Assembly: GCA_018397055.1 (NCBI GenBank) | Contig: JAGTQS010000020.1 | Coordinates: 1 to 21,622, forward strand | Source of the DNA: Candidatus Bathyarchaeota archaeon | GTDB lineage: Archaea > Thermoproteota > Bathyarchaeia > Bathyarchaeales > DTEX01 | Direction: 5' to 3' | DNA: 21,622 bases | Part shown: one piece after another, positions 6,780 to 14,408 of the stretch | How positions within the stretch are numbered: position 1 is the stretch's first letter | How the letters are laid out: each line of letters begins with the position of its first letter | The notes under the pieces: model-generated | What the model was told of the DNA's origin: nothing | Seen by the model: only the letters and a program-made list of their open reading frames with translations | Database searches by the model: none | Program-made: the position numbers and the translations under genes

Positions 6780-7730
6780 ATGTTAAAGTTTGGAATAGAC
6801 CTAACCATATGGCCTTGGGAATACCAGTCTTTTAACGAAATTTTAGAGTTTGCTCAGCTCGCCGAAAAATCCGGCCTAGACTCTGTATGGATGTCAGACC
6901 ACCTCATGTACACGGTTCCAAACAAAGGTTCACTGGAAGCATTCTCTTCGTTAGCAGCTGTTGCCGCAAGAACCAAAAATATTACGATAGGAACAAAGGT
7001 CGTCTGTGCGCCCTTTCGGCATCCTGCACTACTCGCAAAAGCGGGCGTAACCCTAGACATAATTTCCAACGGCCGCTTTGTGTTGGGAATCGGCGCAGGC
7101 TGGTTTAAAACAGAGTTCGATGCCTACGGCTTTCCATTTGACAAAAAGGTAAGCGTAACACGTGAAACCGTTGAGATAGTCAAGATGCTTTGGGAAAAGC
7201 CAACCGTGAACTACGACGGCGAATTCTTCAAGATAAAGGATGCCGCTTGTCTGCCTAAGCCAGTGCAGAAGCCTCACCCGCCAATATGGATCGGTAGCTC
7301 AGGTCCACGCATGCTTAAACTAACTGCTGAGATTGGAGACGGGTGGGTAATACCGAACCCTACTGTAGAAGAGTATAGACAAAAGCTGGAAACGATAAGA
7401 AACCACGCCCGTAAGATGGGCAGGAACAGTGAAGGCATCGAGGCTGCATGTTATGTCTATGCAAGTCTGTCAACTGACTCTGAAGAGGCTTGGAAAACCG
7501 CTGAAGAACAAATTTTGCCTGAAAGAAGGCGTGCAATCGGGGCTGACTTGTCTTTGGAACGCCTTGGGGAAATCTGTTTTATCGGAAACCCAGATGATTG
7601 GATAGGCCGAATTGAAGAGTACGCTAAAGTAGGAGCTGACCACATAATTGTGAAAACCGTCCCAACAAACCACGAAAAACTGAGACTCTACGCAGAAAAG
7701 GTAGTCCCATATTTTAGGAACAAAGAATAG
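6780..7730 (+). CDS. LLM-class F420-dependent oxidoreductase
   Basis: This 316-residue luciferase-like TIM-barrel enzyme belongs to the class that uses reduced flavin or, in archaea and actinobacteria, coenzyme F420. Visible family marks are FGIDLTIWPW at the N-terminus, SGLDSVWMSDHLMY, the strand-loop FVLGIGAGWFKTEFDAYGF, and PPIWIGSSGPRMLKLTAEIGDGW, which lines the cofactor phosphate. Length is typical. ATG 6780 (MLKFGIDL) is preferred to TTG 6768 because homologues start at the first barrel strand and the TATA box fits a short leader. It ends with TAG and faces the Gfo/Idh/MocA gene, whose stop is 46 bases away. A CofE-like F420 enzyme lies 10 kb away, in keeping with F420 use. Substrate unknown; methylenetetrahydromethanopterin reductase (Mer) belongs to the same superfamily but I see no specific reason to call it Mer. 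Confidence 0.8.
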   Translation: MLKFGIDLTIWPWEYQSFNEILEFAQLAEKSGLDSVWMSDHLMYTVPNKGSLEAFSSLAAVAARTKNITIGTKVVCAPFRHPALLAKAGVTLDIISNGRFVLGIGAGWFKTEFDAYGFPFDKKVSVTRETVEIVKMLWEKPTVNYDGEFFKIKDAACLPKPVQKPHPPIWIGSSGPRMLKLTAEIGDGWVIPNPTVEEYRQKLETIRNHARKMGRNSEGIEAACYVYASLSTDSEEAWKTAEEQILPERRRAIGADLSLERLGEICFIGNPDDWIGRIEEYAKVGADHIIVKTVPTNHEKLRLYAEKVVPYFRNKE

Positions 7731-7776
7731 CCTTACGCGGCGTCAACAGTTAATGGTTAGATTTTGCCGGTCACTT

Positions 7777-8829
7777 TTATCTTGCCTTTTTTAACAGTTC
7801 CATGTATTCACGTGCAACTTCTAGGTCCTCAAGGGCTTCTTCAGCTTCGCACATTGGCTTCATTTCTCCTTTTATGGCTTTAACAAAATTCATAGACTGC
7901 TGCCTCATAGCGTGTATCCAAGGAAGTTGCGGGATAACGGTTTGAGGCGTAACCCCTCCTCCTGGGTCGCGGAAAATTTCCACTTTTCCTGGACGGTTGT
8001 AGGCAAGAGGGGCGGGAAGCCTTATCTTTATCCATCCACGCTCAAAACATACAAGTGCGGTTTCCTGCCAGTCAAGTGTAGTAGAATAGGGCGACATTTC
8101 GATGACTCCTGTCACATTGTTCTGGCTCCTAGCAACTAATAGTACGCCAGAAGGCTCAGCGTACTCGACATGATACGATTCTCCGAAAAGATGCCTCAGC
8201 AGGTTGATTTGGTGAACATAGTAATTCATGAAGCTCAAATATTCCTTGTAAGTTTCCTCATCCATGTCGCTTGCTGGAGGGTCATATTCAAGATGTACAG
8301 ATTCATCGCTTTTAATAAGATCAGCAAAACCATTCTGAATCCAGTCCCCAGGCGGCATCAAAATTCGTACATAACGCATCCTGCCAAGCTCGCCTGACCG
8401 TTTCAGCCTGTCAACCTCAGCTTTAACGTACATTGTAGCAGGGTCGCTTCGTTTGTGATAGCCAACCATGAGCCACGTACCACTTTTATTGACAGCTTGA
8501 ACAATTTTTTCTCCAACCTCGATTGAGCCAGCAAGAGGCTTCTCGATGAAAACCGGCACACCAACCTTAAGCAATTCAGGAACCAGTAAGCCATGCCGCG
8601 TGAACTGCTGAACAGCCACGATGCCGTCAAGCCTCTCCGCAGCCAACATCATTTCATGGTCTCTATAGACACGTGGAACGCCGTACCTTGATGCCACCCT
8701 CTTTGCCAGCTCAGGGCGCAGCTCAGCAATCGCAACGACCTCGCAGTCTGTTACAGTGGCATAATTTTTAAGATGTGCACATTGCCCCATTGTGCCAACG
8801 CCAACAAACCCTATTCTGACCTTGTCCAA
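7777..8829 (-). CDS. Gfo/Idh/MocA-family oxidoreductase
   Basis: This 350-residue NAD(P)-dependent dehydrogenase acts on sugars, inositols or related polyols. The Rossmann motif is GFVGVGTMG (residues 7-15) and the conserved EKP triplet is at 96-98 (VFIEKPLAG). The C-terminal alpha/beta domain carries YYVHQINLLRHLFGE at the place where the family normally has a His-Asp pair (H-x-x-D). Here it is H-x-x-N, so one catalytic-site residue is changed, as in some non-canonical members. TTG 8829 is supported by GGTGAT at 8835-8840, five bases upstream. It stands alone on the minus strand next to tRNA-Thr. Substrate cannot be predicted. Amino-sugar or polyol metabolism would fit other genes in the window, but there is no operon link. 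Confidence 0.82.
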   Translation of the reverse strand: MDKVRIGFVGVGTMGQCAHLKNYATVTDCEVVAIAELRPELAKRVASRYGVPRVYRDHEMMLAAERLDGIVAVQQFTRHGLLVPELLKVGVPVFIEKPLAGSIEVGEKIVQAVNKSGTWLMVGYHKRSDPATMYVKAEVDRLKRSGELGRMRYVRILMPPGDWIQNGFADLIKSDESVHLEYDPPASDMDEETYKEYLSFMNYYVHQINLLRHLFGESYHVEYAEPSGVLLVARSQNNVTGVIEMSPYSTTLDWQETALVCFERGWIKIRLPAPLAYNRPGKVEIFRDPGGGVTPQTVIPQLPWIHAMRQQSMNFVKAIKGEMKPMCEAEEALEDLEVAREYMELLKKAR

Positions 8830-8834
8830 TCTTA

Positions 8835-8840
8835 ATCACC
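8835..8840 (-). promoter_or_regulatory. Shine-Dalgarno of the Gfo/Idh/MocA gene
   Basis: GGTGAT on the minus strand lies five bases before TTG 8829 and supports that start. Confidence 0.45.
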
Positions 8841-8953
8841 AACCTCTAATATTCCTCGATAAGAATTTATTTCTAGTCTAGCCTAAAAATCTGCAAAAAC
8901 TTAATTCGCATTAAAAGACCAAAACAAAGTTTCAAAGCATTTTGAAAAGCAGC

Positions 8954-9029
8954 TGGAGCCTCGGGCGGGATTTGAACCCGCGATCCACGGCTTACGAGGC
9001 CGTTGCTCTAGCCGCTGAGCCACCGAGGC
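8954..9029 (-). tRNA. tRNA-Thr (anticodon CGT), CCA encoded
   Basis: The minus strand folds into a complete cloverleaf: acceptor GCCTCGG pairing with CCGAGGC, D-stem GCTC/GAGC, anticodon stem ACGGC/GCCGT with loop CTCGTAA, five-base variable loop GGATC, and T-arm GCGGG/CCCGC with loop TTCAAAT. The anticodon CGT (at 8994-8996) reads ACG threonine codons. There is no intron. The discriminator is T, as usual for archaeal threonine tRNAs, and the 3' CCA is present in the DNA at 8954-8956. A TATA-like TTAAATATG near 9083-9092 on the minus strand could serve as promoter. The rest of 8830-9172 shows only promoter and leader sequence. Confidence 0.96.
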
Positions 9030-9131
9030 ATACAGGCATATAGTTAATGCTTTCAGGGGTCCTCATGAACCTTTTGTCGCTTTCATATTTAACAGTTTTT
9101 TAAGTAAGAATACTTTCGGTGTGAAGATTCT

Positions 9132-9151
9132 TTAATGGCTGAAACCATTAA
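9132..9151 (+). promoter_or_regulatory. leader hairpin upstream of thiL
   Basis: TTAATGG (9132-9138) and CCATTAA (9145-9151) are perfectly complementary around the six-base loop CTGAAA. The hairpin ends nine bases before the strong Shine-Dalgarno sequence of thiL. It could influence translation or bind a protein as a DNA palindrome. It does not match the conserved core of the TPP riboswitch. Confidence 0.35.
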
Positions 9152-9160
9152 TCAATATAC

Positions 9161-9167
9161 GGAGGGG
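9161..9167 (+). promoter_or_regulatory. Shine-Dalgarno of thiL
   Basis: GGAGGGG lies five bases before GTG 9173 and fixes that codon as the start. Confidence 0.75.
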
Positions 9168-9172
9168 CATTT

Positions 9173-10162
9173 GTGAGAAAGGTCGCTGAGCTTGGAGAAA
9201 GAAAGGTAATCCAAGTCATCATCAACAGTTTAGACAAGATGCCTAACATGCCTGTTCCATTCGGGGACGACGTGTCGGCAATTAAAATAGGTAAAACTAC
9301 ATTGGCAGTTGTGAAGATGGATATGCTTGTTGGAAAAACCGACGTTCCACCAGACATGAGCTTAAGGCAGGCAGCGCGAAAGGCCATTGTCATGAACGTA
9401 AGCGACTTTGCGGCTAAAGGCGTCAAACCCATTGCAGCGCTAGTTTCTCTTGGTTTGCCCAAAACTTTTAATGAAGAAAATTTAAAGCAGATTAGTTTGG
9501 GCCTAAATGAAGGCACAAGGGAGTACGGAGCCTACATTATTGGCGGCGACACAGGTGAAGCTTCAGACCTCGTAATAAGCTGCTCTCTCATCGGAGTCTG
9601 CGAGAACCAGATTTTGGTGAGAAGAAGCACAGCCCAGCCAGGAGACATAGTTGCAGTCACAGGAGAATTCGGAAAAACAGCTGCAGGCCTCAAGGTTCTT
9701 CTTGAGAAATTGAAGGTTCCAAAAGAAATCCAGAAGCCTTTAACTGAGGCTGTTTTTTGGCCTAAGGCGCGGCTTAAAGAAGGCATAACCTTAGCACAAG
9801 CAGGATTCTTGTCGTCTTCAATTGATTCAAGCGACGGCTTGGCGTGGAGTCTTCATGAACTTTCAGTCGCCAGCGACATCGGGTTCACAATTGACTTTGT
9901 GCCTTTAGCATCAGAGGCCATAGAGTTCGCCAAATTGTTTAATCTTAATCCGCTTAACCTTGGGCTTTACGGCGGCGAAGAATACGAGCTAGTTGTCACG
10001 GTTAAACGTGAGTTTTGGGATAAGGCGAAAAAAGCGATAGAGAACCTCGGAGGCAAACTAATAAAAATCGGCGAAGTCACTGAGGAGAAAAGGCTTATTG
10101 CCAAAATCGGTGGAGAAACTCTGCCAATAGAACCTAAGGGCTGGGAACACTTCAAAAATTAA
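9173..10162 (+). CDS. thiL: thiamine-monophosphate kinase
   Basis: This 329-residue enzyme phosphorylates thiamine monophosphate with ATP to give thiamine diphosphate, the last step of cofactor synthesis. It has the PurM/AIR-synthase fold. Expected motifs appear in order: PFGDDVSAI with the metal-binding GDD at 31-33, KMDMLVG at 48-54, MNVSDFAAKGVKP at 74-86, GGDT at 124-127, and IDSSDGL at 217-223. Length is typical. The start is GTG with a strong Shine-Dalgarno sequence five bases upstream. A TATA-like CATATTTAAC near 9084-9093 gives a leader of roughly 60 bases containing a perfect hairpin. The gene is alone on the plus strand and converges with the HAD-like gene, separated by 62 AT-rich bases. 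No other thiamine gene is in the window. Confidence 0.92.
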   Translation: MRKVAELGERKVIQVIINSLDKMPNMPVPFGDDVSAIKIGKTTLAVVKMDMLVGKTDVPPDMSLRQAARKAIVMNVSDFAAKGVKPIAALVSLGLPKTFNEENLKQISLGLNEGTREYGAYIIGGDTGEASDLVISCSLIGVCENQILVRRSTAQPGDIVAVTGEFGKTAAGLKVLLEKLKVPKEIQKPLTEAVFWPKARLKEGITLAQAGFLSSSIDSSDGLAWSLHELSVASDIGFTIDFVPLASEAIEFAKLFNLNPLNLGLYGGEEYELVVTVKREFWDKAKKAIENLGGKLIKIGEVTEEKRLIAKIGGETLPIEPKGWEHFKN

Positions 10163-10224
10163 ATTTTTCGACCATAGAAAATTTGCGACACGAAAATTTT
10201 TGGTTCACTCATCTGTTTTTACGA

Positions 10225-10920
10225 TTACTTCTGCAGTTCACTTAAGGTTTCGATTATCTCTGAAAGTCGGGTTATCTCGTACATTGCCTTTGCTCCCGGC
10301 TTAACTGGCTCTTCGATAGCTGAGTCTCCTTGTCTTATTCTGGCCGTGATGATTCCAGCCTCGTTGGCGCACTGGATTTCTTTGTTCGGCCGGCTGCTTA
10401 CATAGACGGCTTCCTGCGGTTTTGCCTCCAAGTTCTCCAGGCACTTCGCGAAATGTTTCACGCTAAGAACATCTGTTTTCAGGTCTTCAGCTATGACAAC
10501 GGAGTGAAACAGGTGATGAACACCGAGCTGTATGAGTTTCTGCCACTGTTTAACCGATCTTCCATCTGAAACTATGCCTAGCTTGTATTTTTGGTCTCTG
10601 AGCTTAACCAAGGTTGGAATTGTGTCTGGAAACGGTTTCAGGTAAACATCGCTTGTTTCTCGGTAAGCAACCACTCCTGCAGCGATGACGGCTGGGTTCC
10701 ACCTTAACCCTAAACGTTCAAGCAAGCTGTCGAAATGTTTCGTATAGTGCGGTCCATACTTAGCCACAATCTCTTCGAGAATCTTGTAACCAGTCTCTAA
10801 ATCTATGGGAAGACCAGCCTCAATCATGGCTCTAACGGCGTTTAGCCTAGTCATCCTCATCTGCAAAGACGAATCGTACAACGTGTCCTCAATATCGAAA
10901 ATTACAGCTTTTATTTTCAA
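10225..10920 (-). CDS. HAD-superfamily (subfamily IA) protein with altered catalytic motifs
   Basis: This 231-residue HAD-fold protein resembles archaeal subfamily IA phosphatases. Motif I reads FDIEDT (residues 8-13), with the nucleophile D9 kept but the second Asp of DxDxT replaced by Glu. Motif II is IVSDG with S118, and a motif III Lys may be K148. Motif IV, normally GDxxxxD, reads SSRPNKE at 175-181, so the metal-binding acidic residue is lost and the second is Glu. The fold is therefore intact but phosphatase activity is doubtful. Its TTG start lies 4 bases after the stop of the SIS gene, and that stop is part of the likely ribosome site (AGGTAG), so translation is coupled. This suggests a partner role in phosphosugar handling or a regulatory, non-catalytic function. 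The call to family is firm, activity is not. Confidence 0.8.
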   Translation of the reverse strand: MKIKAVIFDIEDTLYDSSLQMRMTRLNAVRAMIEAGLPIDLETGYKILEEIVAKYGPHYTKHFDSLLERLGLRWNPAVIAAGVVAYRETSDVYLKPFPDTIPTLVKLRDQKYKLGIVSDGRSVKQWQKLIQLGVHHLFHSVVIAEDLKTDVLSVKHFAKCLENLEAKPQEAVYVSSRPNKEIQCANEAGIITARIRQGDSAIEEPVKPGAKAMYEITRLSEIIETLSELQK

Positions 10921-10924
10921 TCTT

Positions 10925-12031
10925 CTACCTTACCACCTTTGTTAGTTTTTCAGGTTTATCAGGATTTAACCCCCTCAAAACGGAATTGTAATACGCAAAC
11001 AATTGGATAGGAACCACATACAAGAGCGGTGAAAAAACTTCAGGCAACCCGCTTGGCGCCAAAACAACGTCGTCGGCTGCCTCAAAAAGACCGGCGCAAC
11101 TAACGTCCTTTTCTGTTATCAGAACAACCGGGGCGCCGAAGCTTCTGAGACTTCTGCAGAGTTCAAGTTCAGTTTCCAGTTCATCCGGAGAAACAAGCAT
11201 AATTATCAAGGTTCTCTCATCAACCAGCCTCATTGGGCCATGCAGGAACTCTCTTGTCGCAAATCCTTCTGCGAAGACCATGCATGTTTCCTTGAGCTTC
11301 AACGCTGCCTCCAGCGCTGTCGCATAGTTCGGTCCGCTGCCCAAGATGAAGATAACGTTTTTCTGTTTGTACTTTTCAGCCAATTTTTGGATTTGGGGGC
11401 TCAAAAACTCTAATGTTTGGTTAACGAGTTGAGGAGCAGAGAACAACTCATTTCTTGTTTGGCTAAGCATTTCTGTGCTGAGATTTTCCTTAGCAAGCTC
11501 AACAGCAAACATAAAAATCGACATGAGCTGCGTAACATAGGTCTTTGTGGCTGGAACAGCCTTCTCTTTGCCAGACCTTGGAATAAGCTGATACTTAGAC
11601 ATTTTTGCAAGTCTGCTTTTTCTCGTATTCGTTATAGCCAACAGCGTCATTCCACGGCTAATAGCAGCTTCAGAGGCTTCTATTATGTCTGAGCTTTCAC
11701 CTGACTGCGAGATGGCAATCAACAAGACCTTTCTCCGCACTTTAAGGGGAACCCAACGCTGAAACTCTGAAGCTGGAAGAATACTTGTTGAAAAGTTTGT
11801 AAGCTTCGACATGGCGTACTGGCTAGCCAGCCCAGCGTGGTAACTGGTTCCGCTGCCAGTAATGTAGAACATTTCGTATCCTTCGGATTTAACTGCCTGA
11901 GCGATTTTTCGAGCGGTCTTCGCCTCGGCTTTTATTGTAGCCTCTAGAACCGTTGGCTCTTCCAGTATCTCTCTTAACATGTGGTGTTGCGGTTTTTTCA
12001 CTTGTGTAACCGATTTTGTGGAGACCTGCAA
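10925..12031 (-). CDS. SIS-domain glucosamine-6-phosphate deaminase-type protein (GlmD/NagB-II-like)
   Basis: This 368-residue protein has two SIS domains and equals the isomerase half of GlmS, with no glutaminase domain. SIS 1 shows GSGTSYHAG (59-67) and SQSGESSD (108-115), and AVPATKTYV follows at 158-166. SIS 2 shows LGSGPNYATALEAALKLKE and EGFATREFLHGPM (255-267). The C-terminus RGLNPDKPEKLTKVV resembles the NagB-II/GlmD group, not the DKPRNLAKSVTVE end of GlmS. Archaeal GlmD (studied in Thermococcus) deaminates glucosamine 6-phosphate to fructose 6-phosphate in chitin catabolism. Start TTG 12031 lies 10 bases after the TBP stop; GTG at codon 11 or ATG at codon 18 are alternatives. It is tightly followed by the HAD-like gene. 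Ammonia-dependent GlcN6P synthesis is the main alternative activity. Confidence 0.78.
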   Translation of the reverse strand: MQVSTKSVTQVKKPQHHMLREILEEPTVLEATIKAEAKTARKIAQAVKSEGYEMFYITGSGTSYHAGLASQYAMSKLTNFSTSILPASEFQRWVPLKVRRKVLLIAISQSGESSDIIEASEAAISRGMTLLAITNTRKSRLAKMSKYQLIPRSGKEKAVPATKTYVTQLMSIFMFAVELAKENLSTEMLSQTRNELFSAPQLVNQTLEFLSPQIQKLAEKYKQKNVIFILGSGPNYATALEAALKLKETCMVFAEGFATREFLHGPMRLVDERTLIIMLVSPDELETELELCRSLRSFGAPVVLITEKDVSCAGLFEAADDVVLAPSGLPEVFSPLLYVVPIQLFAYYNSVLRGLNPDKPEKLTKVVR

Positions 12032-12041
12032 ATCGTCAACA

Positions 12042-12602
12042 CTACGCGTAGTAAATTAGTTCTTCCCGTTCCAACCGCCTATGTAGCTTGTCTACGGCTT
12101 TGTAGACGTCCTCCTCTTTTTTGGCACCCGTGCAAACCAGTTTGCCACTGGCGAAAAGCAGGATAACAACCTTCGGTTCGTCCATACGGAAAATTAAGCC
12201 TGGAAACTGTTCAGGTTCGTACATGGTTTTCCCAAGCGTAAAAGCGGATTTTTCAAGGTCAATCATGCCGCCAAGGTTGGCGGAGGCAACTATGTTTTGG
12301 ATTTTAAGTTCGGGCTTGCTGATAATGACAATCCCGTTTTTCTTAAGTTCCCTAATGACCTTCATCACTGCCCCTCTCGCTTCCTTTTCAGACTTTGCTC
12401 CAGTACAAACCATCTTGCCCGAGTTGAAAATGAGGGTGGCAGTTTTCGGTCTCTTAAGCCTGAAAACTAAGCCAGGGAACTGTTCGGGGCGGTACTCAAC
12501 ACCTGGATAACTTTTTACAACTGCTTTTAAATCAATTTTCTGGTTAAGGGTTGCGGAGGCAACCACGTTTTCAATTTTCACTTTAGCTTGAATTTGCGGC
12601 AT
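12042..12602 (-). CDS. tbp: TATA-box-binding protein
   Basis: This 186-residue protein is the archaeal general transcription factor that binds and bends TATA boxes and recruits TFB and RNA polymerase. The two-fold internal repeat is clear. Residues about 6-85 (IENVVASATLNQKIDL ... PEQFPGLVFRL ... FNSGKMVCTGAKS) match residues about 98-178 (IQNIVASANLGGMIDL ... PEQFPGLIFRM ... FASGKLVCTGAKK). Length is typical and the C-terminal tail (EELIYYA) is short. ATG 12602 has GGTGAC at 12606-12611 just upstream. The stop is TAG at 12042-12044, and the GlmD-like SIS gene begins 10 bases later, so TBP, SIS and HAD-like genes probably form one transcript. That coupling of a general factor to an amino-sugar gene is odd. 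Confidence 0.97.
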   Translation of the reverse strand: MPQIQAKVKIENVVASATLNQKIDLKAVVKSYPGVEYRPEQFPGLVFRLKRPKTATLIFNSGKMVCTGAKSEKEARGAVMKVIRELKKNGIVIISKPELKIQNIVASANLGGMIDLEKSAFTLGKTMYEPEQFPGLIFRMDEPKVVILLFASGKLVCTGAKKEEDVYKAVDKLHRRLEREELIYYA

Positions 12603-12645
12603 TTCGTCACCTTCAAATATAAAAGCTTTGCTATTCCAACTGGTT

Positions 12646-12656
12646 CTTTATAAAGG
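12646..12656 (-). promoter_or_regulatory. TATA box of the tbp operon
   Basis: The minus strand reads CCTTTATAAAG, about 45-55 bases upstream of the tbp ATG, giving a leader of about 20-25 bases with the Shine-Dalgarno sequence. A second TATA-like CTTTTATATTTG (about 12614-12625) lies too close to the ATG to drive a full-length message, but could let TBP bind its own leader region. Confidence 0.45.
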
Positions 12657-12686
12657 AATTTATTAAGAGCCATTTATACTTAATGG

Positions 12687-13373
12687 TCAATTGGCTGTTT
12701 CCACGTCTTTATTAGGCTTTTCCGGCCCTTGAGTTTCTTTTACTTCTTCTTTTGAGCCTGTAAGCTCAAGATAAACTAATAACATAAGCAAAATGATGAT
12801 AAGAAAATGTCTAAGAGAAAGGACGAATATGCCCAGATTTACCATAGGCGCGTCAAATTTACTTAAGATTCCCCCTAAGTGTGGGAACGAAAAAATCACC
12901 TTACCTATCACGTAGCTTTCTGGGCAACCCGCAACGTTGTAGGTTCCTCCTCTAGGGAATCCGTACCACGACCAATCGTCCACTATAGAATTGGCGTCTC
13001 CCTTAGTAACGATGTACCATGTGCCGTTAACTTGGTATTTGTCTACTGCCCTGTGAACAATGGGTATGCCATCGTAGTCTCTAGGGTCACGGTAAATGAT
13101 TATGTCGCCATCGCCAGCATGGGCGTACAATGATTCTCCGGTTACTCCACCCTGAATGATTAACAGGTCTCCAACATTCAACGTTGGCTCCATGCTTCCT
13201 GATATCGGAGTGTGAAGGGGAGTTGAAGTCTTCAGAATCAACATCAAGACGCCCTGCAAGACGAAGTTAGCAACCAAAAGAAGGGTGAGAAGCAAGAGTA
13301 AAGCGACTAAACCGTTTTTTCTTAGATCCCTAATTTTCTGAAACAGACCGATTTTTTCGGAATGTGTCTTCAA
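12687..13373 (-). CDS. signal peptidase I, archaeal/ER type
   Basis: This 228-residue membrane protease removes signal peptides on the outer face of the membrane. An N-terminal membrane helix spans about 22-47. Box B is ISGSMEPTLNVGD with nucleophile S60. The general base is H107 (PIVHRAV) instead of the bacterial Lys, and the conserved Asp is D126 (KGDANS), which is the archaeal and SEC11 arrangement. A second helix spans about 182-203, followed by a polar cytoplasmic tail rich in Glu and Lys. TTG 13373 is the longest start, with GGAG at 13384-13387 ten bases upstream. It lies 84 bases upstream of tbp on the same strand, but tbp has its own TATA box, so they are probably separate units. Confidence 0.9.
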   Translation of the reverse strand: MKTHSEKIGLFQKIRDLRKNGLVALLLLLTLLLVANFVLQGVLMLILKTSTPLHTPISGSMEPTLNVGDLLIIQGGVTGESLYAHAGDGDIIIYRDPRDYDGIPIVHRAVDKYQVNGTWYIVTKGDANSIVDDWSWYGFPRGGTYNVAGCPESYVIGKVIFSFPHLGGILSKFDAPMVNLGIFVLSLRHFLIIILLMLLVYLELTGSKEEVKETQGPEKPNKDVETAN

Positions 13374-13484
13374 TCAGCCGTAACTCCAACGTGTTTTTTG
13401 ACCTATTGATTAATTGAAACGTTAGGAGATTTACGTTCACTCTTTCTTAAACGTCTTACGTAGAAAAAAGATTTAATTCCAGAC

Positions 13485-14294
13485 TCATTTTTGGCCCTTA
13501 TTTTCCTTTGAGATTTGCTCTGGCAATGCTGCTTTTCGAGCGTATGTAACATAGCCCGTGTGTCCGGTCATCAATGTTTCAGGCCTTGTCTTTCCCCTAA
13601 TTGCCTGTATCCCCCTAAGAAGGCACTCAATAGTTTCAATGTCTACAAATCCAGTTTCTTCGAGCGCCTCAACGGTTTTAACCACCTGATCGATTGTGGG
13701 ACTAAAAGAAACAAGCGAGCCGCTTCCCTTTAACGCACTATATGCGTGTGGAATAACAAGCCAAGGCGTTGCAAGGTCTAAAACAACGGAGTCCACGCCT
13801 TTTTCTTGTATTCCCCGAGTTATATCCTGGTTCTTGATTTCTACATATTCAGTCACGCCTGCTTTTTCCAAGTTCTTTTTCGCTGCTTGGATGAATTCAG
13901 GTCTGATTTCGTAGCTGTAGACGCGTCCTGAAGGTTTCACGTAGCTTGCCAACGCGGTTGTTAAGGCTCCTGTTCCTGTTCCAGCCTCAACAACCTGGCT
14001 TCCTGGCTGAATGCCACTGAACATTACGATTAAGGCGATGTCTTTTGGGTATATTATCTGGGTTTTTCTTGCCATCTTGAAAACGTAGTCTCTGATGCTT
14101 GGCTTAAGTGCGACGAATTCTGTGCCTAGGCTGCTTTTAATCCGTGAGCCGTATTCCTTGCCTATAAGGTCTTTAAGGTGAATGAAGCCCCTATGTGTAT
14201 GAAGGTCTTTGTTTTTTTCAATTTTAACTAGGTAGCTTCTTCGCCTATCCAAAAAAAGGAGGACATTACTTTCCTCATGAATCGTTTCTTCCAA
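13485..14294 (-). CDS. trmI: tRNA (adenine-N1)-methyltransferase TrmI
   Basis: This enzyme of about 269 residues methylates adenine N1 in the T-loop of tRNA (position 58, and also 57 in archaea) with S-adenosylmethionine. A small N-terminal beta domain (VLLFLDRRRSYLVKI ... HRGFIHLKDLIGKEYG) is followed by a Rossmann methyltransferase domain. Its SAM motif is VVEAGTGTGAL at about 101-111, the acidic end of strand 2 is SYEIRPEF, and the catalytic-site motif is VVLDLATPW with D173. TrmI works as a tetramer in known cases. I chose TTG 14294 because AGGAG (14302-14306) lies seven bases upstream. The frame extends ten codons further to TTG 14324 without such a site. It lies just downstream of the RNase J-like gene on the same strand. 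Confidence 0.9.
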   Translation of the reverse strand: MEETIHEESNVLLFLDRRRSYLVKIEKNKDLHTHRGFIHLKDLIGKEYGSRIKSSLGTEFVALKPSIRDYVFKMARKTQIIYPKDIALIVMFSGIQPGSQVVEAGTGTGALTTALASYVKPSGRVYSYEIRPEFIQAAKKNLEKAGVTEYVEIKNQDITRGIQEKGVDSVVLDLATPWLVIPHAYSALKGSGSLVSFSPTIDQVVKTVEALEETGFVDIETIECLLRGIQAIRGKTRPETLMTGHTGYVTYARKAALPEQISKENKGQK

Positions 14295-14301
14295 GGGACA
14301 A

Positions 14302-14306
14302 CTCCT
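14302..14306 (-). promoter_or_regulatory. Shine-Dalgarno of trmI
   Basis: AGGAG on the minus strand lies seven bases before TTG 14294 and decides between two in-frame TTG starts. Confidence 0.6.
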
Positions 14307-14408
14307 GCGTAAAGTTGCGCTCAACTAGTGTTGAACACCAGCCATTTGTTAAGGGTTATGGTTACCAAAAAAGATTATTTCCCTCAAATTATGCCTCTTC
14401 ATCCCTAA

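Noticed and set aside
9050..9172. TPP riboswitch before thiL
   Set aside because: GGGGT and GAACCT occur near 9055-9075, but the conserved CUGAGA and ACCUGAU core in the right order is absent.
14325..14340. Short palindrome GTGTTGAACAC before trmI
   Set aside because: Arms are only 5 bases and there is no second copy or positional logic; easily due to chance.
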